A stretch of DNA of 64,000 bases from Melieria omissa. Its lineage: Eukaryota; Arthropoda; Insecta; Diptera; Ulidiidae. The DNA lies in contig OZ020270.1 of the NCBI GenBank assembly GCA_963971225.1, forward strand, positions 29,945,123-30,009,122. The letters are read 5' to 3'. The first letter of the stretch is position 1; each line of letters starts with the position of its first letter. Of this stretch, positions 1 through 10,632 are shown in pieces. A program made the position numbers and the translations under genes. The notes beneath the pieces were generated by a model. It worked only from the letters and a program-made list of their open reading frames with translations, was not told the DNA's origin and did no database searches.

Positions 1-417
1 GTAAACGTTCACGGTAACTTTTTCATCAAATTTGAAAATAGCGTAATTAGAGTAAACAGAAATAACTACACAAATACCATTTTGAAAATCAACGAAAAAA
101 TCGTTTTACCTCAACTAATAACTAAACTAAAAGAAAATTACACAATTAACGAATTAAAAATTGAAGACCTATATTCAACACAACTAAAGTACAAAAATAA
201 AATAGAGGACCTTATTTTAGACACTAAATATAAAAATAACATAAACTACTCCCTAAATTTCACCACTTTATGCATAGTCTTAATTATAATCATTGCCACT
301 ATTATCATGTTAAAACCAAAGAGACAAACTTTATATATTTCGTCGGAGCCTCAATCTAACAATGGGGGAGTTATGGTCACCCCACTTACGGTCACCCCAA
401 CGCGGAGTATTTTTTAA
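1..417 (+). CDS. env: Errantivirus envelope protein, C-terminal part (partial)
   Basis: The frame is open from the first base of the window to a stop at 415-417, so the start lies outside. The visible part has a polar, Asn/Lys-rich stretch followed by a strongly hydrophobic segment (around residues 78-103, rich in Ile, Leu and Thr) and a short basic tail beginning LKPKRQ. That is the arrangement of a membrane anchor and cytoplasmic tail at the end of an insect errantivirus (gypsy group) Env, the type I membrane glycoprotein of the particle. Support comes from context: the frame runs a short way into a sequence with LTR properties, as env does in this group, preceded by a purine tract at 361-370. 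There is no frame break in the visible part. The family assignment rests on layout and composition, not on an alignment. Confidence 0.7.
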   Translation, partial: VNVHGNFFIKFENSVIRVNRNNYTNTILKINEKIVLPQLITKLKENYTINELKIEDLYSTQLKYKNKIEDLILDTKYKNNINYSLNFTTLCIVLIIIIATIIMLKPKRQTLYISSEPQSNNGGVMVTPLTVTPTRSIF

Positions 418-687
418 ACAACTTGTCACAAAAATAATAATAAGCTTTATTTACGATTATGGTTTTTGTCAAGCACTTTTCTTTGGAATCGAATTTCCAA
501 ATCAATAACATCGCGACGCAGAATATTTCGAAATCACAGTTCAACAAGCGAAGTGCCACTTGACCGCAACCACTTTCTCTAGAAACCAATAAAACCGCGA
601 CGCGGAATATTTCGAAATCACATCCGCACTTCGACACGATTCAACCGCCGGATTGCCACTTGACCCAGAATTGACCACAGAATAACT
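369..687 (+). mobile_element. 3' LTR of the errantivirus
   Basis: The LTR starts with AGTTAT right after the purine tract AATGGGGG and ends with the inverted match ATAACT, giving 319 bp. Short internal repeats of the form CGCGACGCNGAATATTTCGA occur at about 510 and 598. The base after the LTR resumes a LINE reverse transcriptase frame, so the provirus was inserted into LINE A. The 5' LTR and left target duplication are outside the window, so the boundary at 687 is inferred from the inverted termini. Confidence 0.65.
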
Positions 688-691
688 GACG

Positions 692-2386
692 TTGCAACAA
701 ACCTTAAACCTAATCTTAAACTTTGAAACCAGTATTAAAAGCAACCCAAAAGCCTTTTGGCAGTTTATTCAATCTAAAAAATCGCATTCGGACATCCCTT
801 CCTTAATGACTTATAATGGAGTTTCTTCGAATTCTGCGCTTGGTATCGCAAACCTATTTGCTAATTTCTTTATGTCAAATTTCGCAGCGGATTCAGAGTC
901 AATTGACAGCTCCATATTAGACAATATTCACTCGTCGTTTGAGTTTGGATCTTTGAAAATCACGGAAGGTGATGTCATGGCAGGTATCATGAAACTAAAG
1001 CTTTCGGCTAAGGCAGATAGTGATGGCTTCTCTTCTCTGTTTTTTAAAAACTGTGCTTCTACAATTTGTAAGCCTCTGTGTCATATTTTTAATCTCTCTT
1101 TGTCTTCCGGTGACTTCATTGGAAGATGGAAAATTGCGCATATTACTCCAGTGTTTAAAAATGGGAGCAAAAATGATATTTCAAACTATCGCCCAATTTC
1201 GAAACTTTCAACCGTGTCAAAATTGTTTGAAGTAATTGTGAAGGAATACTTAGTTTTTCCTCTCTCTAGAATTATTTCCCTTAATCAGCATGGATTCATC
1301 GCTGGCCGGTCCACAGTAACTAACCTAGCTGTTTTCACTGAATACTGCTTCTCAGCTTTTGAAGAGAGACTTCAATTTGACACTATTTACACTGATTTCT
1401 CGAAAGCTTTTGACAAAGTGTCACACAAACTTCTTACTTTGAAATTGGAGAGGTTTTCATTCTTCTTTCTTGAAATGGATACACTCTTACTTATGTGGCA
1501 GACTTTGCCATGTTGTTGTGGATAGCATAAAGTCGAAGTCTTTTGCTGCCACATCTGGTGTTCCCCAAGGAAGCATCCTTGGGCCGTTATTTTTTCTGTT
1601 GTTTATAAACGATATCGAGTCTTGCTTTTGGAACACAAATTTCCTTTTGTATGCAGATGATCTTAAAATCTTTCTTAAAACTCGCTGTGTTAGTGATGTG
1701 GCACGTATTCAAACTGACTTGGATAGTTTGAATATCTGGTGCCTTAAAAATCACTTAGCTCTTAATGTTAAAAAATGCTATCACATAACCTTTTCGAGAT
1801 TGAATAATAATATTCACACTTTTTTTTCCATTGCAAATAATCGCCTTAAAGATGTTAATGAGATATCAGACTTGGGAGTACTGCTCGACTCCAAATTGAC
1901 GTTTGTCAATCACATAAATAATATAATCCCTAAAGCATATGATATGTTAGCCTTTATACGTCGAAACTGCTCTGATTTTAAGGACCCCTATACATACAAG
2001 CTTCTATACTCTGCTTTCGTGAGGTCTAGGCTAGAATACGCTGCTTTTATTTGGAATCCGTTCTATGCTGTTCATATTAATCGCCCCGAAAGAGTACAGA
2101 AGAAATTTCTAAAATTTGCCCTATTCTCACTAAACTTTCATGAACCGATTCCTTCGTATAAGTCACGTTGCTTACTTATAAATTTGAAATCATTAGAATC
2201 GAGGCGCATGGTAAATTCATTATTATTCGTATATGACGTCATTTGTGGCAGTACCAAGTGCCCTGCTTTACTTAGTCTTATAAACTTCTTCGTCCCAATC
2301 AGAACTACTCGCACAAATAAATTATTTGTAGTAAAGCATTACAAGTCGAACTATGCTTATAATCAACCGCTTGCTAGATCATTAAT
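692..2386 (+). pseudogene. LINE A reverse transcriptase (jockey superfamily), frameshifted
   Basis: Two overlapping frames, 692-1525 and 1470-2399, together encode a reverse transcriptase. In order: NYRPIS (motif 1-2a region), QHGFIAGRS, the first catalytic Asp in TDFSKAFDKVSH, GVPQGSILGP, and the catalytic pair in YADD at about 1650. A single-base frameshift near 1490 breaks the protein between the DFSKAFD and GVPQG motifs. The N-terminal endonuclease is absent because the errantivirus cut the element. The motif set fits the jockey/CR1 group of non-LTR elements; I cannot fix the clade by eye. The copy is inactive because of the frameshift and two insertions. Confidence 0.85.
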
Positions 2387-2713
2387 TAATAATAATTGAT
2401 TGGCACGACAGCCCGCTTACGCGAGACTAAGGCCTAGCTTCCCGCAACCACCCGTGTTGTGCGTGTGAATTTTGTACGCGGGTGGAAGGGAGCTACAGTT
2501 TTATGCCGGTTCCGAACGGCAGGTTGGGAGCTTTTTCATAGGCAATTTTTACTCTCAGAGGTTTGCCATTTCCAGCTGAGAGGACAGCCACCGAAAGAGA
2601 AAACGAGTTTCCCGTTATTTTTTTTTAGGTGTTACTACATGCAGAATTCAAACTAGCGTCGCTCTGCATGCGACTCGCTTGGACCGCGCACTAACCAACT
2701 GAGCCACGGCGGC
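2387..2713 (-). mobile_element. tRNA-derived SINE (family 1), full copy in LINE A
   Basis: Read on the minus strand, the element starts with a tRNA-like head (GCCGCCGTGGCTCAGTTGG, matching the A box TRGCNNAGYNGG), has a degenerate B box about 45 bp on, a body containing GCCGGTTCCGAACGGC, and ends in an AAT-rich tail. It is flanked by a 15-bp target duplication TGCTAGATCATTAAT at 2372-2386 and 2714-2728. The LINE A reading frame resumes after the second copy of the duplication. Further copies are at 37850-38206 and 42244-42575, and a truncated one at 14355-14463. Confidence 0.88.
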
Positions 2714-2743
2714 TGCTAGATCATTAATGCAATTAAATAATTT

Positions 2744-5015
2744 GGCTTTTTTTTTTTTTTTTAAACAGGAACAAACGCGCGGTGGTGACCCCTATTAATG
2801 CGAAGCATTGCGTTGGTTCAGGAAGGATATAAAGGCTAGGAGATAGGGTTATGAGTGAAGTGGTTATGGACTCTTGCCTTGAACCCATCGAGATCATAAG
2901 TGCTGGGGAAAATATCCGCAGGGAGACCATTCCACAAAGGCGCTGTACGGGCCAGAAACGAACTTTCCCTGTAGTGCGTAGTGCGCTGGAACATCGTTTC
3001 GACGTGGAAAGCATGGGCGCCAGTGTTCAAACGGGTTGCCCGGGGGAATACCCGGAGTGATGGCATCAAGCTGCTTATCTCCACTGAGCAGTTACCGAAA
3101 AAGTATCGGTTAAATAACACCACACATGCCACGTTTCGACGATGTTCCAAGGAGTCAATAGAGCTGGATGCCCTACTGTCCCCTATAAGTTTAATCGCAC
3201 GGTTTTGCACCCGATCGAGGAGCTCCAAATGAGTTTTTGAAGCCCCCGCCCAGAGGTGCGAGTTAAACTCAATTTTAGGTCGGATATAGGTGGTGTAAAT
3301 AATGCGGAGATCAGACGGAGTGAAATATTTTTTGCACCGCGTTAGGAAGCCGAGGCACTTGGCTGCTTCTTTCGACACGCCAAAAATATGATCGTTCCAA
3401 CGAAGATCGTTCTTAATGGACATGCCCAGAACATCAAGAGCTGCCGATTCCGCAATACCCACATCACCCATAACCAGGGATGTGTTGGGATGTGGGGAGA
3501 CTCGCTTGTGGGATAACAGGCAACATTGGGTCTTGCGGGGATTAAAATCGACCCTGTTCACTTGACCCCACTTGGAGATTGTTTGTAGGTCGCTATTAAG
3601 TGTGTCATTCATACGGCGCCGTTCTCTCTCAATCTCCACAGAGCTGGGACGCTTTGTGAAAGAGTATGAATGACAAATGGTGCTGTCATCCGCAAACGAG
3701 TAGATGGGATTCTTCGTCGACGACAACAGGTCGTTGATGAAGATCAGGAAGAGGGTTGGAGAAAGGACCGAACCCTGCGGCACTCCCGCGCTAAGGGAAT
3801 GCTTTTCCGAGGCTATGCCGTCTACTACAACACGAATAGAGCGATCATAGAGGAAGCTCGTAATCCAACGAGAGAAGGTACTACCGACACCATAGGCAAT
3901 CAATTTTGACACGAGTGCTTTATGCCACACCCGGTCAAAGGCCTTGGAAATATCCAATGCAACAACCTTGCTTTCACCGAGATTTAGAATGCTGTGGTTC
4001 CATTTCTCGGTGAGGACCGCCATAAGGTCTCCCGTCGATCGTTGTCTTCGGAAGCCGTATTGGCGATCACTTAGCAGTCTATTGTGCTCCAGATATTTCA
4101 CAAGGTTGAAGTTTACAATGCTTTCCATTACTTTGGAAAGCACCGAACAGATTGCTATAGGTCGGTAGTTCGCAGGGTCTGTAGTCTTGCCTTTTTTAGG
4201 AACTGGTTGAACATTTGCTACCTTCCAACATGTCGGAAATACACCTGTGGTGTATGACATGTTGAAAAGTTTGCGTAATGGACAAGCCAGTGAGGTAGCG
4301 CACCTTTGCAAAACAAGGGCTGGAATGCCGTCCGGCCCTGAAGCCTTATTTACATCGAGATTTGCAAGCACTCTTTTAACTACCCGCGTTCGAAAATGAA
4401 TTTCTGGCATAGAGCAAGATACGTTCTCGACTACGGGTAGTGGTTGATCGCTGGGGGGCAGGGAGGAATTCTCTGCGAAAATTTTAGCCAACATATTAGC
4501 TTTATCAACCGAGTGAGTGATGATTTGATCATTGTTAAGAAGAGTTGGAATTGAAGATGATGTTTGGTTCTTCACCTTCTTAACGAATGACCAGAAGTTC
4601 TTACTACCACGTTGGCATTGAAGAACTTTTTTCCTTTGGCGCTGTTCGTGCAGAAACTTTTGGCACCTTAGGATGGCATTGCATCGATTTCTAGCCTGTT
4701 TACGCAGCTGTTCAGTGGTGGCATTTTTATTTGCCTGCCATGCTCTGAAAGCTTCCTCTTTAGACCTGACAGCAATTCTGCATGTCTCATTAAACCATAG
4801 ATTGTCCTTAGGTTTAATGCAAATTAGCTTATTGGGGATGAAGGACCGCATTCCCAATAATATTATTTCTTCAACCATTTTGGCTGCGGCATTTATGTTT
4901 CTATCAAGAAAACACAATTTCCAGTTGAAGGGGACGAAAAATTCATTAAGTCCACTCCAGTTAGCTTTATCATACATCCACACTAGGCGCTTCGAGGCTT
5001 GCAGCAATGATGTCG
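2744..5015 (-). mobile_element. LINE B, 5'-truncated non-LTR retrotransposon inserted in LINE A
   Basis: On the minus strand the element ends in a poly(A) tract (T-run at about 2747-2763 on the plus strand), preceded by a short 3' UTR after the stop at 2836. The other end lies near 5005-5020, where LINE A reading resumes in the opposite orientation. The endonuclease region is missing, so it is 5'-truncated. I could not define a clean target duplication because the junction falls in a T-rich stretch. Confidence 0.8.
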
Positions 5016-5025
5016 ATTTTTCCAT
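2836..5025 (-). CDS. LINE B reverse transcriptase, open frame of 729 codons
   Basis: A continuous minus-strand frame with no stops. It begins in the linker upstream of the polymerase (WFNETCRIAVRSKEEAFRAW is typical of the endonuclease-RT linker in CR1/jockey elements). Then come KASGPDGIP, NYRPIA, YGFRRQRSTGDL, the first catalytic Asp in ALDISKAFDRVWH, GVPQGSVLSPTLF and a catalytic FADD at about residue 450, where most relatives have YADD. The C-terminal part ends in the conserved RT thumb region and the usual tail (WNGLPADIF). The start codon shown is simply the first Met; the natural N terminus with the endonuclease is missing. The intact frame implies a fairly recent insertion. Role in life: target-primed reverse transcription of its own RNA. 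Confidence 0.85.
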   Translation of the reverse strand: MEKSTSLLQASKRLVWMYDKANWSGLNEFFVPFNWKLCFLDRNINAAAKMVEEIILLGMRSFIPNKLICIKPKDNLWFNETCRIAVRSKEEAFRAWQANKNATTEQLRKQARNRCNAILRCQKFLHEQRQRKKVLQCQRGSKNFWSFVKKVKNQTSSSIPTLLNNDQIITHSVDKANMLAKIFAENSSLPPSDQPLPVVENVSCSMPEIHFRTRVVKRVLANLDVNKASGPDGIPALVLQRCATSLACPLRKLFNMSYTTGVFPTCWKVANVQPVPKKGKTTDPANYRPIAICSVLSKVMESIVNFNLVKYLEHNRLLSDRQYGFRRQRSTGDLMAVLTEKWNHSILNLGESKVVALDISKAFDRVWHKALVSKLIAYGVGSTFSRWITSFLYDRSIRVVVDGIASEKHSLSAGVPQGSVLSPTLFLIFINDLLSSTKNPIYSFADDSTICHSYSFTKRPSSVEIERERRRMNDTLNSDLQTISKWGQVNRVDFNPRKTQCCLLSHKRVSPHPNTSLVMGDVGIAESAALDVLGMSIKNDLRWNDHIFGVSKEAAKCLGFLTRCKKYFTPSDLRIIYTTYIRPKIEFNSHLWAGASKTHLELLDRVQNRAIKLIGDSRASSSIDSLEHRRNVACVVLFNRYFFGNCSVEISSLMPSLRVFPRATRLNTGAHAFHVETMFQRTTHYRESSFLARTAPLWNGLPADIFPSTYDLDGFKARVHNHFTHNPIS

Positions 5026-5171
5026 TTCAAAACCAAAATTTAAAGAATTAATTAATATGTTTTATACTTAGTCCAATTGTTAGTCTAATTCTTAAGTAAT
5101 GTTACATTTTGTATATTTTCTAGCCTGTAGATATTTTGTATTTCGATTGGCTTAAATAAATAAATAAACCG

Positions 5172-5645
5172 CTGACGACGCGTCTGTAACGCTTCGCCCT
5201 TTGGTTCGCTTGCATTCAATTTGTTTACATTTTTGTTTGTTTACATATAATTGTTCGTGGGAACAAACTTTATTTATTAAGCATATTTCTGTAAGAAAAA
5301 TTTATAAAAGGCAATCCGAAGAATAAAGCAAGTAATTTTTGATCGGAACACAAAACGAGCAACACCGTTTATCATTTCTCCTATCTGTTTCAAATTTAGC
5401 CTAAAATTCCTAGGCTCGTGCTCGGTGAGGAGGTTAACCACAAGGAGCACACCTCAGGGGGGCGTCCTTTCGCCTCTGCTGTGACTGCTTGTGATCAACA
5501 ACATCCTCGAGATCTTCGAATCCAGGAGGCTACGTTGCCGCTTTACTTTCTAGAGCAATAAAAGTGAAGCAACTTCGAGTCGAAAAACACGTAATTATAC
5601 GGAAAATCGCGCACATTTAGTACTGTCAAAAACCCATTTTGTGTT
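5172..5645. other. Unassigned interval
   Basis: No reading frame or recognised element. It contains a TATA-like TTTATAAAAGG (about 5305) followed by AATAAAG, an arrangement seen in LTRs, and a GC-richer block at 5410-5530, but I found no matching second copy or terminal structure. Confidence 0.3.
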
Positions 5646-5652
5646 GCTGGCA

Positions 5653-6290
5653 TCTATCTATATCTATATATTTAATGACGCTCAAACGGACTGGCCGATT
5701 TCAATGAAATTTTCTTTATTGGATTCGCTTTGAGTCAATTCAGGTTCGTGCGAAAAGAAAATTCCGGAAAATCTATTGGAAAAGTCGGAAAACCCCTGTA
5801 ATTTTTGACTGTGAATCCTGAAAATTTTCAGACGATAACGTTGGAACTATAAGTCACACATCAATTAAATTCACTAGGAACTTACTACTTAGTCGTGTCC
5901 TTCAACAGAGGGAATGGAGCGGGTATTGGACGAAGGGGCGTGGCACCACTCATACAAGCCAAATCTGAATAATGGAATATATTCGAAATTGTATGGTGCA
6001 CAGGATTGAAATTTAGTATTGTGTCGTCCCATAGATGAGTCATTCTACTGGTAAGATTTGATTGGCGTTGGACAAGGGCCGTGGCATATTTTTTGTGACC
6101 TAAATATTTTGCTGAATTATAAGTCGCACAGCAATGAAACTAAGTACGAACCTACCATTTATTCATATCTTTCGACAGCGGGAATGGTGCGGGTATTAAA
6201 CAAGGGGCGTGACACCGCCCATTTAACTTAAATCTGGTTCATTTCTTTACTAAATCTTAGCAGTCTCGATTGCAGCCTCGATTGAGTTAA
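5653..6290 (+). repeat. Helitron-like 5' end and 276-bp-type repeat units
   Basis: The stretch begins with a TCTATATATTTAATG-like start, similar to the 5' terminus of the Helitron whose end is at 31387. It continues with blocks such as GGGCGTGGCACC and GTATTGGACGA that are the reverse complement of the 276-bp tandem units at 14215-15200. So it is a plus-strand fragment of the same repeat family. I see no 3' CTAG end for this copy. Confidence 0.5.
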
Positions 6291-6296
6291 TCAGAG

Positions 6297-6938
6297 AAAA
6301 AACTTACTCCTACGGTGCACAAAATTGTAGCACATGGAAAGGATTTAATAGAATACCAGTGCTTACAAAAGGGGGAATTGTCTGAAGCAGCTCAAGAATG
6401 CAAAAATAAGGACTACAAAAGGTATAGATGTATGAACACTTGCAAAATATCACGAGCTAGACAAAATGAAGACCTTTTCAAGATGTTAGCAGTCTCTTCT
6501 GATCCAGTTATTTCATCTATGAGATCTGTAAGATCACAAAAAGAACTTACAGATACTTACAGCTTAGAAATGGTTTCATTATTAGACATTCCTCCCAGCG
6601 TAAATAGCGATTTTGAAAAACTCGAACTTTAAAAAAAATTTTTTTTTGTAAAAAATTACGTATGAATCAATAAATTATATTAATTTATTAGAAAAAAATA
6701 CATAAAAAATTCATTATTTAATGCAAACAAAAAAGTAATTTCATTGTAGTATGAAGATTTAGTAAATCTTAACTTTGGCAACAAATTTTAAAGCCCCCTG
6801 TTACTGTGGCACCCTGTTTTTAAGTCCATTTAAAGCTTAGATATTACACTTTCAGATGCAGTTTAAATTTTTTAAATATCTTTATTGGTTCAGAAGTTAT
6901 GATTTTTGCAACGAAAAATGGCAAACCGGGCCATAGTG
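6297..6938 (+). pseudogene. Transib transposase, C-terminal remnant, copy 1
   Basis: The frame 6315-6632 encodes the segment around the last catalytic residue of a Transib (RAG1-like) transposase: GELSEAAQECKNKDYKRYR, then the spaced Arg/Lys-rich stretch and LAVSSDPVISSMR. The same order is seen in the Transib at 53000-53832. The preceding bases (CCTACGGTGCACAAAAT) also match that copy. Downstream, CATAGTG at 6932-6938 is the reverse complement of a Transib-type terminus CACTATG, and is followed at once by CGACG, which fits the CGNCG target duplication of this superfamily. Only the C-terminal fifth of the protein remains. I identify the family from the motif, the terminus and the 5-bp target pattern. 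Confidence 0.65.
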
Positions 6939-7119
6939 CGACGATGACGAAGCTTTGGTTCGTTGTTTACTCTCCGCTTGCGCTTCGACGAACAAGATCG
7001 CAAACTGTTGAGCGCGAGCAAATTTCCCGCAACCTATGCCTCCGCTCATCTCTTCCCCCCGGTGTCAAGAAACACGCTTGACAAATTTTTGAAGATGCGT
7101 ATTCTTTATATTGTATATT

Positions 7120-7603
7120 CTTTGGTTATTCATATCTTTCGACAGCGGGAATGGTGCGGGTATTAAACAAGGAAGCGTGGCACCGCCCATTTAACTTAAA
7201 TCTGGTTCAAGCGCAGTCCATTTCTTTACTAAAACTTAGCAGTCTCGATTGCAGCCTCGATTGAGTTAATCAGAGAAAAAACTTACTCCTACGGTGCACA
7301 AAATTGTAGCACATGGAAAGGAATTAATAGAATACCAGTGCTTACCAAAAGGGGAATTGTTTGAAGAAGCTCAAGAATGCAAAAATAAGCACTACAAAAG
7401 GTATAGATGAAGACCTTTTCAAGATGTTAGCAGTTTCTTCTGATCCAGTTATTTCATCTATGAGATCTGTAAGATCACAAAAAGAACTGTATCTGTACTT
7501 ACAGCTTAGAAATGGTTTCATTATTAGACATTCCTTCCAGCGTAGATAGCGATTTTGAAAAACTCTAACTTAAAAAAAAAAATTTGAAAAATGGCAAACC
7601 GGG
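7120..7603 (+). pseudogene. Transib remnant, copy 2, joined to a Helitron-like fragment
   Basis: This is a near-duplicate of 6160-6640. It includes the same junction between the Helitron-like repeat and the transposase end, so the two copies descend from one chimeric segment. Relative to copy 1 it lacks about 30 bp after TATAGATG, which removes the Arg/Lys-rich stretch, and about 270 bp after the stop. The right end is cut just before the terminal CATAGTG; the next bases are CGACG at 7604-7608, where the LINE C frame begins. The remaining coding stretch (7297-7566) is frame-broken. Confidence 0.6.
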
Positions 7604-9200
7604 CGACGTCACTATCCTGATCCCTGGAAAATTTCTTTCCACCATCCGTGATCTCATAGAGTCTGCTTTAGGAGAACTCTCTAGGTGGGCAGAGCAGAAC
7701 GGTCTAGGAGTTAACCCCTCAAAGACGGTTATGGTACTATTCACCCGGAGATACAAAATACCGGAGTTTAGGCTGCCGAAACTAAGCGGCATCCCTATCA
7801 CCCTCTCACCCGAGGTGAAATACCTTGGCACCACACTCGACTCCAAGCTTTCTTGGAGACGCAACGTGGAAGAGCGGGTGAAGAAGAGCTTGAATGCCTT
7901 CTACGTTTGTCAGAAGGCCTTCGGGAAAAAGTGGGGATTGCGACCGAGCATTGTCCACTGTATGTACTTACACAGCGATCATTCGGCCGATCTTGTGTTA
8001 CGGAGCCATTGTCTGGTGACCGGCCACGGACACCAGGTCCTTGATGACGCAACTGATGAAGGTGCAGAGACTGGCGGCTATGGGAATAGCAAGAACCTAC
8101 AAAAGCACCTCCCAGGCAGGCCTAGAGATGGTTCTACATCTGCACCCAATAGAGCAGTTCATTAAGTGCTGTGCCGTAAAAGGCGCTCTCAGACTGAGAG
8201 AGGGGATTTTAAGGTCGTTTGCGAGGCCAGGTACAGAACAGCTACTAGATTCCCGCAGGGACTATCTGATTCCACACCTGGATTTTGACTCGCTCCTTTC
8301 CCTCAAGGGAAGAATGGGGGCTTACAAGTGTGACAAGAGACGCCTCCATCACCATCTTCACAGACGGTTCTAAGATGGAGGAAGGTACAGGAGCTGGTCT
8401 CCACTCAGATGAACTGGGGGCACAACGGTCTTTCAGACTCCCGGACCTCTGTAGCATCTTTCAGGCGGAGATATTTGCAATCTGGAAAGCTGCTGAACTA
8501 ATCTGCGACGGCGGATTACCACCCACGGATATCATAATCTGTGTGGATAGTCAGGCAGCTCTTAAAGCGCTGGAATCAGCCACGCTGGAATGGCAGGAAA
8601 CGAGGCAGCGGATGAGATGGCAAGAAAGGGGGTCGCCCTGCCTCTCCCCGAAGTGGATAACTCTGTGCTCCCTCCGATATCTGCCCTGTATTTGCGTATT
8701 GACAGGTTGAGCAAAACTTACATCGAGTCCTCATGACGGAGAAGAACTGATTGCAGTACTTGCCGGGCAATATGGCCCTCCCTTTCCGTGAGGAAAACAC
8801 AATTTGTACTATCCCTGAGTCGAACCTCTATTAGGCAGCTTGTTGGAGTCATTACTGGACACTGCGCCATTGGATCTATGCTTGTCAAATGGTGCCTCTC
8901 GTCCAGTGATGTCTGCAGAAGCTGTGGAGTTGAGGAAAAAGTGGGAACGATCCAACACTACCTGTGTCACTGCCCGGCTCTGCAGGAACGCCGACTCCGT
9001 ACCTTTGGGTCAAGGTTCCTGGCAGACTTGGCCTGCGCAGCAGTAGTTGAAATTTCGGATCTACTCTCCTTCATCAAGAGGCCGAATTGGTTTGCCCCGA
9101 GCGGAGAGCCACTAGCTTGCTCCAGAATCTTCTAAGAAGGGATTCACAATGGGCCAGTTTGGCCTGCGAGTGGAAGTGCTGCCCTTGGGACGCACACACC
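7604..9200 (+). mobile_element. LINE C, 3' half of an RNase H-bearing LINE (LOA/I/R1-like)
   Basis: The element begins abruptly just after the YADD motif of the reverse transcriptase (frame reads DVTILIPGKFLST) and runs through the thumb region, an RNase H domain and a C-terminal Cys/His motif. The upstream half is missing, replaced by the Transib fragment. Its 3' end is somewhere near 9200, after which a different repeat begins. Confidence 0.75.
7606..9135 (+). pseudogene. LINE C ORF2: RT thumb, RNase H and terminal zinc motif, frame-broken
   Basis: Four overlapping pieces encode successive parts of ORF2. 7606-8165 holds the post-catalytic RT segment (NGLGVNPSKTVMVLF, KYLGTTLDSKLSW). 8041-8373 holds the connection region (KVQRLAAMGIARTYKSTS). 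8285-8710 holds RNase H with its first Asp in ITIFTDGSKMEEGTGAG, the Glu in FQAEIFAIWKAAEL and the next Asp in CVDSQAALKAL; the His-containing end is lost. 8788-9135 holds GHCAIG...CRSCGVEEKVGTIQHYLCHCPAL, the C-terminal CCHC-like motif. At least three frame breaks make it a pseudogene. RNase H plus this tail suggests the LOA/I group, possibly the same family as LINE E at the right end of the window. Confidence 0.8.
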
Positions 9201-9232
9201 CTTCCCTACATAACCTATATAGATATTTGTTG

Positions 9233-9590
9233 CAATGACTCACAACATTTTTTATATCCATATTGTTTTGCACAAATATACCACAGTTAATTTCTATCAT
9301 CATAATGGGCATTGCAGGAAGGAGTAAAAGGTGGGCGTAGTCAACCTTATATAGCCTATGTGTACCGCTATAAAACACAGAATCATTTTACATCAACATT
9401 AATTTTCAGACATGTACCGTAGCTTTGTTTTGTTAGTTTAGTAGGCACGGAAAGTGGGCGTGGTCGATTATATTATAGCCTATGTTTACCGCAATGACAC
9501 GCTGAATCGTTTGATACCCATATTGCCCTACAAAAGCTTTCCATAGGTGAGTTTTGTTACCATAGTGGGTGTAATAAGGGGGCGTAACCC
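9233..9590 (-). repeat. 257-bp-type repeat unit (Helitron-associated)
   Basis: The phrase GCAATGACNC...ATACCCATATTG recurs 258 bp apart (9233 and 9491). The sequence between matches the 257-bp units at 15203-15686, including GACATGTACCGTAGCTTYGT and AAAGTGGGCGTGG. Strand is given relative to the Helitron at 14161-31387. Confidence 0.6.
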
Positions 9591-10595
9591 TTTTGAGGGT
9601 CTTCCCCCGCCCAAAAAGCAGTTTGCCCAGCACCATCGTCTTCTGCACCCTGGAAAACGGGAGGGGGAGTAATCTCGTCGTGTCCAAGAAGACTACCATG
9701 TTCTTCCGTCTGACACACTCCACGAAAAAGCAGCACTAGCATCTGAGGCTATCGGCTGGTTGGTGAGATACAGATGTTAACTGAATTCGGAAGGCTTAAA
9801 TATACTGAATTAAGTTACACATTTTTAGATAGTTGTATATTCTATTTCTGTTCTCGACATTAGGGTGTTGTAGATTTTCGGTTGGATTGCTCTTGGTGAA
9901 GATTGTGCTGCGTTGAGTGGAGAGTTGTGGGCAAGTATTTATTAGGTGATCAATGGTTGCTGCGCTATTGCAAAATGGGCAGCTGTAAGCGCTTGTTTTC
10001 TGAAGCAGATGATCGTGAGTTATTTTGGTGTGTCCAAGCCGGAGTCTGATATACGGTTTTAATGCATTGACGGCTAATTCGCTTGGATATACTGGGCGAG
10101 TTTAGTGCGGATTTATGAGCGTGTAGTGGTGTACGTAAGATTGCCATAGCTGTGCATTAATCTGGTGGCGTATTGATTTTTTTGTAAACATTGGTTGGAC
10201 TGGAGTCGGAGTATACTGAACGTTTTTTGCAGCAGAGTCAGCTAGCTCATTACCCTTTACGCCAATGTGTTCGGGTATCCACATGATTTTGATACGTTTT
10301 GATGTTCTTGTGATGATGTTTTGAATGACAGTAATTATATGGCAAGAGCTTGTACGCGACTGAATGGCATCTATGCAAGATTGGCTGTCGGAGCATATTA
10401 CAAATTTGTCTTTACTTGCTTGAGCAAAGTACGCTGCTTCCAGAATTGCGGTTGCTTCAGCAGTGAACACTGAGCAAAAGTTATGAAGAAGTCCGAATTT
10501 GATTGGTATACCATTATCTTTAACAACTGCAAATGATGTGTTGAGGGTTGTCTTAGAATCGTCGGTGAAAAGAAAGTTCCGTCCGTTAGTTTTGT

Positions 10596-10632
10596 AGTTA
10601 GTTAGTTAGTTAGTTAGTTAGTTGTAGTTAGT
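10596..10632. repeat. GTTA simple repeat
   Basis: About seven tandem GTTA/TTAG units inside the I-like LINE, probably slippage within the coding region. Confidence 0.85.

Larger units (their letters stand above)
688..5168 (+). mobile_element. LINE A, non-LTR retrotransposon interrupted by a SINE and by LINE B
   Basis: The element is 5'-cut by the errantivirus at 688. Its reverse transcriptase reading runs to 2386, is interrupted by a SINE (2387-2713), resumes for 12 codons to about 2750, is interrupted by minus-strand LINE B, and resumes at about 5015 to a stop at 5069-5071. A short 3' UTR ends in a TAAA repeat at 5155-5168. The order of the pieces is confirmed by a second copy of the same LINE at 37120-38876, whose last exon-like stretch (38566-38817) aligns across both breaks, for example KSNYA...P..R.L near the SINE and DFS.S...FK at the end. 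Confidence 0.8.
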
